From contig NC_051131.1 of the NCBI RefSeq assembly GCF_014839805.1, positions 13,008,913 through 13,072,912 on the forward strand: a stretch of DNA of 64,000 nucleotides, read 5' to 3'. The stretch is from Manduca sexta (taxonomy: Eukaryota; Arthropoda; Insecta; Lepidoptera; Sphingidae). The notes under the pieces were generated by a model, which was given only the letters and a program-made list of their open reading frames with translations, was not told the DNA's origin and searched no databases. A program made the position numbers and the translations under genes. Position 1 is the first letter of the stretch. Every line of letters begins with the position of its first letter. Shown here in pieces: positions 33,137 to 43,600 of this stretch.

Positions 33137-33808
33137 TCACTCCCCCCCGGAGACCGGAGGTCGAAAGTCTTCAGTCGAGTCTTCTTCGATGCTAATTGTA
33201 GCTTGCCAGTGCCAGAGAGTTGATGCCCCAGTGAGTCAGGGTGTTGATGTCCCAGTGAGTCGGGATGAAGATGCCCCAGTGAGTCGGGGTGAGATGCCCC
33301 AGTGAGTCGGGGTGAGATGCCCCAGTGAGTCGGGGTGAGATGCCCCATTGAGTCGGGGTGTGGTCCCAGTGAGTCGGAACCGTGCGCAATTGGCCCTAGT
33401 GGGTCAGGGCTGTGCGCGGGTGGTCAGCTCCTTTGAAGCGAAGCTGACTGTGTTCGATTCCAGTGAGTCGGAATCGATGCTGCGTCCCTCTGCGATGAGT
33501 TCGGTGCGTCACGTGGCTATACCACGACAACCGGCGAATGCTGCCCGTAGATGGTCCGGCTGTAGCGCAGTTGTGCCGTGACGTTGGAGCCGAAGTCCGT
33601 GCAGGAGTGCTGAAGGTACCAGGCTTGCATTGGCAGCATGCATGTGGTAACCTTAATGGCTGGACAGTGCTGGCTGGCTGTGCGAAGTGTTGACTGGCTG
33701 GATGGAAAGGAAGTGATGGATGGCGAGGTGATGCGAAGCGATGACGATGCAGGTGCGGCTGGTTTCGTTGATGACGGTGCGATGATGTTTAGCGTCAGGG
33801 GTCACCAC
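33137..33808 (+). mobile_element. GC-rich internal region, non-coding
   Basis: About 670 bp lie between the two LTR-like copies. It begins 'tcactcccccccggagaccg', contains the 23-bp minisatellite, and then G-rich sequence such as 'gctggctggctgtgcgaagt'. No gag, protease, RT or integrase motif is present. The size and lack of coding match a TRIM/LARD-type non-autonomous LTR element or a heavily deleted one. No primer-binding site could be assigned with confidence. Confidence 0.5.
33226..33375 (+). repeat. 23-bp minisatellite (gatgccccagtgagtcgggg...)
   Basis: The unit gatgccccagtgagtcgggg+tga is repeated about six times with small length variants at the edges. Each unit contains CCCC...GGGG arms able to pair. 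The second internal copy (34162-34211) has two units. Short open frames on both strands here are consequences of the repeat and are not genes. Confidence 0.8.
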
Positions 33809-34111
33809 TTTAGCGGTGTAAAGGTAGACACCGCTGTAGAGGAACAGATGGTTACGTTCCTCTATGGAAGGGGAGATTTCCAGTCAAGCAGATGTTGCGC
33901 CTGACCGGCCGCGGCCCCTCCGACGGTTCCTATTCGGAGATGGTATATATGCAACGCGTCGCTCAAATTGTGCAAGCGTGATTCAGGATCGACGTCGCCA
34001 TCTATCGTGATTGCTGTGTGATATCACTGTAGTTCCGTCACTGCATCGATCCTCTTGCAGTTCCGGCGATGTTGACAAGATGGCGGTGTATGCATCGATT
34101 GTACCGCCACA
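33809..34111 (+). mobile_element. LTR-like terminal repeat, copy 2
   Basis: Same unit as 32833-33136, beginning TTTAGCGG (expected G is T) and ending CCGCCACA. It is preceded by 'caggggtcaccact', a G-rich stretch where a polypurine tract would be expected but is poor. Confidence 0.6.
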
Positions 34112-34215
34112 TCAATGGGTCTTCGATGCTAAGCGTATAGCATGTCGGTGCCAGAGAGTAGATGCCCCAGTGAGTCGGGGTGAGATGCCCCAGTGAGTCG
34201 GGGTGAGATGCACGT
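34112..34215 (+). mobile_element. Truncated second internal region
   Basis: After copy 2 the sequence continues with internal-region material ('gtcttcgatgctaagcgtat', 'ggtgccagagagtagatgcc', two minisatellite units), with ~45 bp of the first copy's leader missing. The locus is thus LTR-internal-LTR-internal(truncated), not a simple two-LTR element. Confidence 0.6.
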
Positions 34216-34471
34216 GGTACTAATCGAAATTCCAACGTCAAATTAAACCCATATTATACTATAATTTTACTTTTCTGTACTCCTCTATAGTATAAAATTT
34301 AATTATACTAAAGCCCACACTACGTGCGCGCAATGTGCTTAAAAAGGGTTACATTTTTTTTCCTCACCTATTAAGGTACTACATACTTTGACGTTAAAGG
34401 AAGTTTAAGCATATTGGCAAACAAGATCAATAATGAATAACATAATGATTTCTTATGATAACGCGAATATT

Positions 34472-34680
34472 ACACATTGAAATAAAACTATTTTACGGAT
34501 TCAATCGCAGTTATTAATATCATTATTTTATCCCGGCGTTTGGAAGACTTTGCAGCCTTCGTGGTCGCGGGGCGGACAGACTACCACATAGGTTAGTCCA
34601 CCCCGTGACTATGAAGCTAGGAAGGTAAATAACAATATATATAACCGCGATAAAATCCGTAAAATAATATTATTTTATTC
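34472..34680. mobile_element. MITE family T, short copy
   Basis: Both outer arms are present ('cacattgaaataaaactatt' and 'cgcgataaaatccgtaaaat') with inner arms 'gaagactttgcagccttcgt' and a shortened right partner. The centre is deleted. Confidence 0.7.
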
Positions 34681-34764
34681 CAAATATGAAATGAAATAAG
34701 TTATTGGAACCTGTAAAATGTTATACATTGTTTAGATTCCGTCAATATTAACTCTACCATCAGT

Positions 34765-34821
34765 TCGGAAAGCAGTTCTCACCAGAGAAGAACGGGCAAG
34801 AAACTCTGGTGTTGCTCTTTT
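34765..34821 (+). repeat. Repeat E fragment
   Basis: 'accagagaagaacgggcaag' is shared with 46898-46950 ('ttcagagaagaacgggcaag'). The parent family is unknown. Confidence 0.5.
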
Positions 34822-36060
34822 AGGTACATGATACAGAGAAAGAAAAAAAAATGTTTTTCTACTGTTTAGAGGAGTTCATTTAGCTATGATTATCATTATA
34901 TTCTTGTATAAACTATTGACTGTCAACAATATAAGTATACATAGAAAATACTTAACAATGCAATCAGAAAGGTACACGTGGATTTCGCGTTGAGTGCCTC
35001 CTAGGGCGACTCTCGCTAATGCTGCATCATTTTTCACGCACTCGATAAATTCGTCTCTGCCCTCGTCGAAATGTCAGAGACTTCTTTGTGCTCGTACATA
35101 TTTGGAACATTAAAGATGTCTTTATTTAAATTTTCTCATAAGATCTTTTAAATCGTTGTGAAGGCACCATCGATATATCAATAAATTATAATTCGTATAT
35201 AATTGGTATGAATATGCCAGCATAGTTTGTTCCTCGGCCAAATAACAATATTACAGTAAATTTCAACAAATTTGTATCCTTAACTTATCAAAGAAATCTT
35301 GACAACATTGTCAATAAGCATCAACAAAGACATCTATTTGGACCTTCAGAAATCTCACGCACAACATCATCAGCCGCTGTTCACTGCTGAACATGACCTT
35401 CTCCAAAGATTACCAGATCGACGTATTATAAGCGGCCCGCATCCAGCGACCTCCTGCAACTTACTAGGTCATTTGTCCACCTCATTACACACATGCCCTA
35501 AACTGTCAGTCCAAATTGATATTGTGAGACAATAAGGGCATTGAATATAATTCTGATGAGTGCTCAGTATCTGTACGCAGTTCTCGAATGCATTTCATTT
35601 ATTTTGTGTGACCGTCGAGTTCTATTGTACAAGTGTATCGGCATTGTCTCCAACCATTTGTCTAAATCTTTTATTGTAGGCGTGTATATTTCAGGAAAAT
35701 TTGGCCTTTTGTGTAACGTTGTTAATGTGTTGCACTGGTCGATAGCTAGGCTGATCAGCTACATAAATATGTATTAAAAATATGGCATTGACGGATTCCA
35801 ATATTGTGGTCATAGAAGTAAAGGTTGGTATTATAATGTTGTATATTAGATTTCTGGGAAAACTAAAATGTACTATAGTACTCTAAAATGTATTATCTGT
35901 TACCAATATTATGATTCTTTTTTGGTTTTTACGAACACTATTTTAATACGAATTGAACGCCTGGAAAGCGTCGAAACCGACTGTAAAAAATATTCTAAAT
36001 TTCAAAACTCACATATCAAATATTGCCCAACTTGAATCGATCCCACGACCTCAGTTTACA
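34822..36060. other. Mostly unannotated; possible old LINE relic
   Basis: 35310-35560 is less AT-rich ('tcagccgctgttcactgctg', 'taggtcatttgtccacctca') and resembles decayed LINE sequence, but no reliable reading frame can be followed. The rest has no recognised feature. Confidence 0.35.
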
Positions 36061-36084
36061 ACCCAACTAGTGCCAGACAGAGAT

Positions 36085-36185
36085 GATGAAGATGGAAGAA
36101 GCGAAAGAAATATGCCAGAATCGAGCAAAGTGGAAATTCACAGTCTTTGCGTACCCCTATACGATAAAGGCGTAATACTATGTAT
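36085..36185 (+). mobile_element. LINE 3'-end relic
   Basis: 'gaagatggaagaagcgaaag' through 'gtggaaattcacagtctttg' and 'cgtacccctatacgataaag' match a 3' end seen decayed at 5940-6036. Probably the ORF2 C-terminal coding end of an RTE-like LINE; the clade is inference. Confidence 0.45.
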
Positions 36186-36684
36186 ATAACACTGCACAAA
36201 CCAATACCATGCTTGTTAGCTGGTAATAACAAATCAAATACCCTGTCCTTCACAATAAACAGATCTTGAACTGTATGAATTGTTGATGACATGACCGTAC
36301 TCGACACTGGAGACGCGAGACAATGACTCGAGATTAACCCGAACGAATTAACGGGGACCCCTGTGAAACCTTAGGATGAGTGGGGCGTGGTGGAAGGTGG
36401 GAGAGAAAGCGAGCTCTGCCCGTATGGGTCAGATATTTTAAAACAATAGAGTTTAAATAAACTGATCCTTAAACCTATGAAATATAGGTTACAAATTCTG
36501 TGTTTTAGAAGTAGCTGAGTTGTAAAAGTTGAGACTTAAATCCATGTAGTGCATTTGGAACTATTTTCTTTACTTTATAGGGAAGGTTCTTCTTCATATG
36601 ATATTTATTAATGATATAAGTAAAATAAGCCGCTGGATTAATAATTTAATAATGTTTTTTTTTGTTTATATTACGCAAATGTAG
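36186..36684. other. Unannotated DNA
   Basis: No repeat or exon was recognised. Confidence 0.45.
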
Positions 36685-36819
36685 ACATTGAAATAAAACT
36701 ATTTACGAATTTGATTGCGGCCTTTCTTCCGCCCAGTGACCATGAAAGCTGCAGTATTCAAAACGTAACGATAATAATAAAATAAATAACCGCGACATTC
36801 TGCTACGGATTAAAATAAA
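36685..36819. mobile_element. MITE family T, deleted copy
   Basis: Left outer arm 'acattgaaataaaactattt', right inner 'gtgaccatgaaagctgcagt' and right outer 'ggattaaaataaa' survive. The left inner arm and centre are missing. Confidence 0.6.
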
Positions 36820-37754
36820 TTATATATCAGATCCCAATACCCACTGAAAACAAAGTCTTCTGCATTTCAATTAAAGATCAATAACAATAAACTATCGAAA
36901 ATGTTTTGGTCGGAGGAATCCATTAGCGTAATTCAATTTTTCTTAAACTTTGATGTATGAAGCCGACTAGTAAAAGTATTTCGCCTTCTTACTCAAAACT
37001 TCTTTTGAAGTAAAAGAAATATCTTTTACAATAGAAATTAAATGATATTGTTAGAGAATATTTTTTTTTATTTAGTAAGTCTTTGTACAAAAGCAACTGC
37101 TTTGATATCTATTGATTAGTTTATTTATTTTATTTTCCAAATACGAGTGGAGTTTTTGTGTAATTATATCATTCCCTATCAATCATTGCGATCTTTCCAA
37201 TTTTATACCATCCTACCTAAATATAAAGAGTCTAAAATAGTCTACTCACTTACATGTTCATTAGCAAATATGTATATGAGCAAAACATAAGTCGGTCACA
37301 TCACACGCCCTCGCTTACAACTTAAGTCATCGTCGCATGACTTTGGTCCACCCTCTTTCATCCATCATTAGCGGACAATGGCTAATCTAACGTGTAGGGC
37401 ACTTCATCACAGGCCCGCACGGGACACCCCGGCACTCCCCGGATATCAAGATCATAATTAAACTGCCGGATTGTATTATGCATATATACGTTTTTAATAT
37501 GAGTGCTTATAGCTTGGTTCGTCAGAGGCAGGAATAGGGTAATGTGGCAAAACCACAGAATGTAGTTTTTAAACGCAAGCAAAGTCTCGGGTTTTCACTA
37601 TAGTTAATCACAAATAGAAGAATATCAGTCGATAGTTTCAAATTACGGGCTAATTTGTAGTAATTAATAATTAAAAATTAGCTTCCGTAAACTTAGCACG
37701 TAGACTCGCCATTACAGTTTTGACTGATTTCAAGCTCAACAAATGAAATATACA
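36820..37754. other. Unannotated AT-rich DNA
   Basis: No gene is supported. 37300-37460 is GC-richer ('aggcccgcacgggacacccc') without domain content. Confidence 0.4.
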
Positions 37755-37984
37755 TACACATCACGTATTTATCCCCGAAGGAGGTATTCAGAGGTGCAAC
37801 TAGGGCATCGACTTTTCGCCAAGTGTTTTCCGTCCCATGATGTGATAGGGGGCGAGCCTATCGCCATATCGGGAACAAATTCCAGACTCCGGGCTGATAC
37901 TGAGTAGAAAAAAAAAACAAATATCGCTTTGCCCGACCCGGGATTCGAACCCAGGACCTAAGAGCGCTGCCGTACCGTACGAAT
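37755..37984 (-). mobile_element. SINE-1 copy, 5' truncated
   Basis: Plus strand shows the tail 'atcacgtatttatccccgaa', body 'ttttcgccaagtgttttccg' and an excellent B box on the minus strand (GGGTTCGAATCCCGGG, 37931-37946). The head beyond 'gtacggcagcgctctt' is lost. Confidence 0.78.
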
Positions 37985-38097
37985 TAAATATAACAAATTT
38001 TATTTCCACTTGCAATTAATAAAAACTGAATCCAACAAAATAATTTATTGCACTTAAATTCGGAAAATTTTATAGTTAGCAGATTCATCCTTTTTCC

Positions 38098-38112
38098 TCC
38101 GTAGCCGCCATT
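38098..38112 (-). promoter_or_regulatory. YY1/Pho-like AAAATGGCGGC motif
   Basis: The minus strand reads AAAATGGCGGCTACG within a GC-rich patch. This matches the pleiohomeotic/YY1 core found near insect promoters. Evidence is motif only; similar cores occur at 5855, 33101, 34079 and 41771. Confidence 0.25.
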
Positions 38113-38829
38113 TTAATCGCCTAGCCGGCAGCCGCGTGTTTTTCTCATTTTGTTGGGAAACTTTAATAAAAATTAACACTAATTTACGTACTTTAATTAA
38201 AATGTCGCGAGCAGTTATTAAACTTATAAGCAACGATCGGTGAAGTTAGATACGGTTTGTAAATGTTTTTAAACGTAGACCACTTTTGTTTTTATTTCTT
38301 AGGATTCTATTCCTTGGATGGTTTATGTAATAAAGCATACTTTCCAATATAAATCAAGTGAAAAAGGAATGAAAACATATTTTAAATCAAAATTGAGTTC
38401 TTCATTCAGTCATAAATTGATTTGCCTCGAATAAATGAAGTTCAGCCGGCCTAGCATGCGCACGACGACAAAATTTTGTCGACACTTTTTCTCGTGATTT
38501 TGTCGTTTATCTCTATATGTCTACCGACACTAACATGCGCGCTCATTTTCTCGACTTGTCACGAGAAAAGTAGAGAAAAATTAATGTTTTATTAATCTGT
38601 GGTATTTTTGTCTACAAACCCTAACATGAGCAAATAATTTTATCGTTTTTTGACACATGTAAACGAGATATTTGTCTTCTTTGATATTGTACGAAGAGAT
38701 AAACCGAGAAAATTATCAATTTAATTTATTCGTTAAAACGCGATGGTGGTATCTTACTATAGTAAAATAATATCGATATACGACAAACGAGAGGCGTGTA
38801 AAGTGGAAAGAAGACATATTATACTTAAT

Positions 38830-38937
38830 TGATTTATGATATCCCTTTGCTACAAAACGAATGGCATTGTATATTAAAGAAAAAGTTTGCTCCCCGATTT
38901 GGAGTCTCAAGCCAAAGGCATAGCCGTCCGTTTAAAG
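38830..38937 (+). pseudogene. Harbinger transposase, upstream exon remnant
   Basis: The frame ending ...R-P-F-K-G reads into a donor (TTTAAAG|GTAATT at 38938). Its phase (one base of a Gly codon) joins exactly to the next exon at 39044. Upstream the frame soon meets a stop, so the 5' coding part is decayed or lies in an earlier exon. Confidence 0.45.
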
Positions 38938-39043
38938 GTAATTGAATATATTTATTACATACTTAATTACATAAGTAGCTGAGTTTAATATCAATTGAAG
39001 TATTTTGATTTATAGATAATGGAATCATTTTTATTTTTTTTAG

Positions 39044-39183
39044 GTGAGACTCGTGAATTTTACGTGCAAGGTATGTTAGGGCTCTTAGATTGTACCCATA
39101 TAAAAATATTACCTCCTAATGAGCCACAAAGTGCACAATATCAAAAAATGAGGAAAGATGCCTGCGACACCAAGGTTCAACTG
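39044..39183 (+). pseudogene. Harbinger-like transposase DDE exon
   Basis: Acceptor 'tttttttttag' and donor 'CTG|gtaatg' bound 140 bp that stay open in the phase set by the upstream exon. The peptide has F-Y-V-Q-G-M-L-G-L-L-D-C-T-H-I-K-I, which fits the PIF/Harbinger motif G-(V/L)-(I/L)-D-(G/C)-T-H, where the Asp is the first catalytic acidic residue. It ends in ...D-T-K-V-Q-L, matching the 'hSINVQ' position of the family. The remaining Asp and Glu of the DDE triad would be in a downstream exon, which I could not follow. Non-functional as seen. Confidence 0.6.
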
Positions 39184-40536
39184 GTAATGTACTATTAATT
39201 AATTATTAGAGTTAATAGAAATAAAAAATGAATGTACTTTGAGAAATATCTTCACAATTAATACATAGCGTGTTACCTTTCATAAAAATGAAATTAGTGT
39301 GCCAACTAATGAGGTAATAAGAGCTATTTAATCAGATTAATTGCAGTTTTAATTTTGTTTATTTTAATACTACAAATACAAATGAGTAACTTGTTTTACC
39401 ATAATGTTTTGCAAAACTAGTACCTATATGTTACCAAACAAATGTCACATTATGGATTCAAACACCAAAACTCCTAATGTGAATGCCAGGTATCGGAGAA
39501 GATACTATTACTATGCAACTTAACAATATGAACAAACAATATCTTGCTTTATTTCTTTATTAAAAACTTCATTTACACTGATTGTATACTGATGGACATA
39601 ACAATAATGGATATATGGTTATACACTGTTTCAAATAGTTGTTTGACTATATTATTTTACCACTGGTACAACTTCACATTATATTACTATTGTTAAGTAA
39701 CTGTAGGTAATGCAGTATTTTATGTTACAGTGTTCCAGTGGAGGAAACTATTATAAATGACCATCATATGTGAGAAGAACCTGTACAATTATCAGTACCT
39801 GCAAGTCTCTCACAAGCAGGATGACCTCAATTATAATAAATAGATATTTTCCTATGTAAATAATGTATATTTTATTATATTCACATTTTAAATATCAAGA
39901 TAGTTTTCATTATTACAACAAAATCTTCTACACAAATTTAGGCAACAATAGAATATTTCATAATAACTTGTTATACAACAAAATTCCTACAATTACTGTA
40001 ATGAAATACTATGAACACTTACAAGAAACAGAAATTGCACTCTCAAGTAATTGCTGCAGTTTACTTATATTATTAATTTCCTAAACCAACAGAACAAGAA
40101 CACAACAAAACAGAACCAAATTTCCTAACATACAGATGTTTTATCTAGTGTATAAATAAAGATATCTAACGAAATATATAAGTATACATGATATTAAGTA
40201 TTTAAAAAATGTAGTTTTTCTTAAAAAAAACTGGTTATAAAAATACATATTTTCATTAAAGTATTAAGTTCAAACCGAGCAACTAAAAAACTTTTTGGGA
40301 GTAGTATTTGGTAAGCTCTTCAACATGGTGTTGACTGCTGGGCTGGGGACATTCCAATGAATGTAGAGGCACTTGATTCACGGAACTAAAACAAAAAGAA
40401 AATATATACTTACTTCATATTTTAATAAACACTAATACTAAAAAACATCAATTACCATCGAATAAGAACAAACTTGAGCTTTGTGGCTGCAAAGTTCAAC
40501 TTACAACATTGGTGTTTTGCTAATAAGGTTATTGTT

Positions 40537-40645
40537 TCACTACATATACTTACATCAATTGGGTATTTTGTGAGGCCCAAAGCCACAGCCATCTCCTTCC
40601 CGATTGGACTACTGATTCCATTAGGCATTATGGTACATCGTTCTC
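40537..40645 (-). pseudogene. Possible second Harbinger ORF remnant (weak)
   Basis: On the minus strand a short frame reads M-P-N-G-I-S-S-P-I-G-K-E-M-A-V-A-L-G followed by a donor-like 'gatg|taagta'. Harbinger elements often carry a Myb/SANT or MADF-like accessory gene on the opposite strand, so the position fits, but no domain can be shown. Confidence 0.25.
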
Positions 40646-41156
40646 ACGGCGGGGCGTAGTCACCCGAGGTAAAGTCCGGCTTGGGCACCATATACTCGTA
40701 CAAATAATTGTCTTATTAGATTTTATTTGATTTGTGTCTTGTTACTTCGTACTCCAAAATAGGGCGGAGCTGTTATTTTGTGTTAGAATCCTTATTATAT
40801 TGTACAACATTATTATTAATTTTGAATTTGTTTACTTATTTACGTTTTTTATTTACATTATGCTCTTTGTTATGACATAAACTGTCACATAAAACGTCAA
40901 AAAAACCTAATTGGATCATAGATCTATAAAAATTGAATGAACTAAAACCATTGTAGCTATATTAGAAAATAAAATGTTTAGAATATATATTTCAATGGGC
41001 AACATCGGTTTGTCTTCACGAGTAAACTTATGTCTTCAACGAGGAATTTGTCGATCGTGGTGCGCATGTTAGAGAAAACGAGATATTTATCGACATCGAC
41101 AATTTGTCTACTCTCGTTCTCGAGATATCTCGTGATGCGCATGCTAGGCCGGCTGA

Positions 41157-41482
41157 TAGGACTTTTAGTGTTTCTAGTCAATTAGTATGTTCAATTAATT
41201 TTCGGTAACTTGTAAACCATAAAGTGGTGTATGCTAGTACATTTAAGCTGTGATTGCCTACTTGAGGAGCATAGAATTTAGCTAATATATGCTTCGTTTT
41301 TTTGTTTGTATTGTTACTGTGCATCGTCTACTGATAATGCTAAAAAAAATAATTAAGTTATGTTCTCGTATCTCATAGAAGGAAAGCATCCATTATTACA
41401 TATGATGCATACCTATTTACACACATATTAATATACAGACTAACTTACAAAATTGTTTTAGCGTTAAGAGGTGGTTAAGAAT
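41157..41482. other. Unannotated AT-rich DNA
   Basis: Nothing recognised between the Harbinger-like element and the next MITE fragment. Confidence 0.45.
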
Positions 41483-41690
41483 TGCTTAAGGTTATAGCTT
41501 AAGGTCCATTTTTCATACATTTTGTTTCACCTTTAATCTGGGTAACTAAACAAGTATTGACAAGTAAAGAATTTAAATTCACGTCTAGTTAGTGATTAGT
41601 TCTCGCAGTTGAAAGAAAAACGTAAAAATAATTAATATGCATGGATATTTCGGCCTTTAAAATTTCGTCATATTAAATTCTAGCTGTCAA
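41483..41690 (+). mobile_element. TTAA MITE, 3'-truncated copy
   Basis: Nearly the same sequence as 50222-50440 ('aaggtccatttttcatacat', 'tttaatctgggtaactaaac', 'tatttcggcctttaaaattt'). The right terminal arm is missing and the left end is diverged. Confidence 0.7.
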
Positions 41691-42604
41691 AACATCATCG
41701 ATTTCCTACTTTAAACTTTATTAAGAGTCAAAAACATCACTGGTTTTACAATTTAAACCTTATTCAGAGGCAAGATGGCGGGTTTTGACTTACAGCTGAT
41801 AGAATTTTGTGTTTTAACTAAGCATGGTTTTGCGAAATTTTTATAAGTAAGGCTGAATATAATGCTTAAAACAATTCCTAAATTGTATTTTTCAGCTAAA
41901 TTTCTACAAGCCAGGGAGATGTCTTGTTCCATCCCTTTCCTATTTATTTTATTGCGGCCCTCATTGGCCACGGCGGCTGTCAGCCCCTGATTGATGAACT
42001 TTTCATTTGAAAGCCCCTTGCAATTTAGGGTTGAGTTACATTTAGAAATAGGTATATGGTTTGTTTCATTTTTTGCTACAGTTGTCATGGGGCCTAGCAA
42101 AATATTAGCGACGTCTAAGCAATTGAAATATGGAAGAAAATGATAACAAAGTCGGAATGAAGAAGAAAGTTAAGCAATTCTACAACCCAATATTACTAAT
42201 AAGAAATATATCTAAATCTTCACAAATATAATGGTTGTACTAAGTAGACTTCAATAAGTTTATTTATTTACTCTTTATTGTACCAAATAGAACAGAAGGA
42301 AATCATACAAAGAAGAAAAGAGAGACAAAAGGCACACGTACAAATGACGGTCTTATTGCTCTAGGCCGTCTTACAGACTACTATGGGATGGATATAAAAA
42401 CGAGAAATAGAAAGAGAGGGTAGTGTAGTGGACTATAATATATTAATAAATAAAAAAACAAATAATTGATAAACAATACATACATAAATACACATATAAA
42501 ATACATCTACATAGTTTATAAGTCATTAGGGATCGTGTCATACATTGCCTATATCTTTATAATATCGCATATCAGCTAAAAATAGTCTTGACACAATAAA
42601 TCAG
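41691..42604. other. Unannotated DNA
   Basis: An AAGATGGCGGG motif at 41771 lies in good start context on the plus strand; the frame (M-A-G-F-D-L-Q-L-I-E-F) stops after 23 codons. A 115-codon minus-strand frame (41753-42100) shows no domain. 42255-42430 starts 'tttatttactctttattgta', resembling retroposon tails. Confidence 0.35.
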
Positions 42605-43017
42605 GTCTTCTGATATACAGTCAAATTCGATCGAGAAACAACGTCATTGTATTAAGTACTTTATTATTTTTTCGTTATGATATTTTTTTATTATGACTGT
42701 TTTTGGCGTCTTCTGATGTACATAGTCAAATTCGACCGAGAAACACGTCACTGTAATAAGTACTTAATTATTTTTTCGTTATGATATTTTTTTATTATGA
42801 TTGTTTTTTGCGTCTTCTGATGTACACAGTCAAATTCGATCGAGAAACAACGTCATTGTAATAAGTACTTTATTATTTTTTCGTTATGATATTTTTTTGT
42901 TATGACTGTTTTTGGCGTCTGCTGATGTACACAGTCAAATTCGAGCGAGTAACAACGTCATTGTGTTATAAGTAACTATTTTTTCGTTATATTTTTTTGT
43001 TATGATTGTTTTTGGCG
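42605..43017 (+). repeat. Four-copy tandem repeat, ~104-bp unit
   Basis: Copies start at 42605, 42708, 42812 and 42917 (spacings 103, 104, 105). Each has 'gtcttctgatgtacacagtc', 'aaattcgatcgagaaacaac', 'tttttcgttatgatattttt' and 'ttatgactgtttttggc'. Copies differ by a few substitutions and short indels. No ORF spans it and there are no unique spacers. Confidence 0.85.
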
Positions 43018-43380
43018 GGCGTCGAAAAATAAAATTCCAAGTCGTCTTAGATCTACAAAAACGAGACAAACACTTCGCGGGCTGCAACTATTTTTAAACT
43101 ACCCATTATTTAGTAGGATATACGCAGTTTTCTAATTTGTAAAACGATACAGTACAACGTTTAACCTAAATTAGAGTCATTGTCGGGAATTGAATGCGCG
43201 CCCGACGGCAACTAGTTCGTTAATCAAGCGATCATTGTGTTCATGCGACCGTCTTTTTCGATATTCGTTGATATATTCATGCTGTATAGTATTTGGGGTA
43301 AGCTGAATATTTAAAAAACTACGAAATCCAACACAACGTTACTTTGACATTTATAGCATTTAATTTTATATTTTGCTATT
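43018..43380. other. Unannotated DNA
   Basis: No gene recognised; a GC-richer stretch 43190-43260 follows the tandem array. Confidence 0.45.
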
Positions 43381-43600
43381 TGGTACGGCAACGCTCTAAG
43401 GTACTGGGTTCCGATCCCAGGTCAGGCAAATCGATATTTGGGTTTTTCTCAGTATCAGCCCGGAGTCTGAAATTTGTGCCTGATATGGCGATAAGCTCAC
43501 CCCCTATCACATCATGGGATCAACACACTTGGCGAAAAACGAGTGCCGTGGTTGCGCCTCTACATACCCCTTTGGGGATTATTGCGTGATGTGTGTTTAT
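43381..43600 (+). mobile_element. SINE-1 copy, 5' truncated
   Basis: It begins at 'tggtacggcaacgctctaag', has B box 'gggttccgatccc', body 'agtatcagcccggagtctga' and 'acacttggcgaaaaacgagt', and ends near 'attgcgtgatgtgtgtttat'. Confidence 0.78.

Larger units (their letters stand above)
38442..41156. mobile_element. PIF/Harbinger-like DNA transposon, degenerate
   Basis: The ends are inverted: TCAGCCGGCCTAGCATGCGC on the left (38442) and its complement ...GCATGCTAGGCCGGCTGA on the right (to 41156). Inside both ends lie CGAGA/TCTCG-rich subterminal repeats. A transposase exon on the plus strand (39044-39183) sits between them, and a possible opposite-strand partner exon lies near 40540-40640. 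No clear target duplication remains. At 2.7 kb this is near the size of intact Harbinger elements, but most of the transposase reading frame is gone. Confidence 0.6.

Noticed and set aside
33036..33389. Overlapping ORFs with D-S-L-G-H or D-A-P-V-S-R repeats
   Set aside because: They are translations of the 23-bp minisatellite in an LTR-like non-coding region.
32833..34215. Ordinary intact LTR retrotransposon
   Set aside because: No gag-pol coding, poor polypurine tract, and internal sequence follows the second LTR.
37931..37946. tRNA gene (perfect B box)
   Set aside because: No acceptor, D or anticodon stems; it is a SINE-1 head. The same holds at 8443, 26828 and 27603.
41753..42100. 115-codon minus-strand ORF
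   Set aside because: No signal peptide, domain, repeats or splice context; length is within what AT-rich non-coding DNA gives here.
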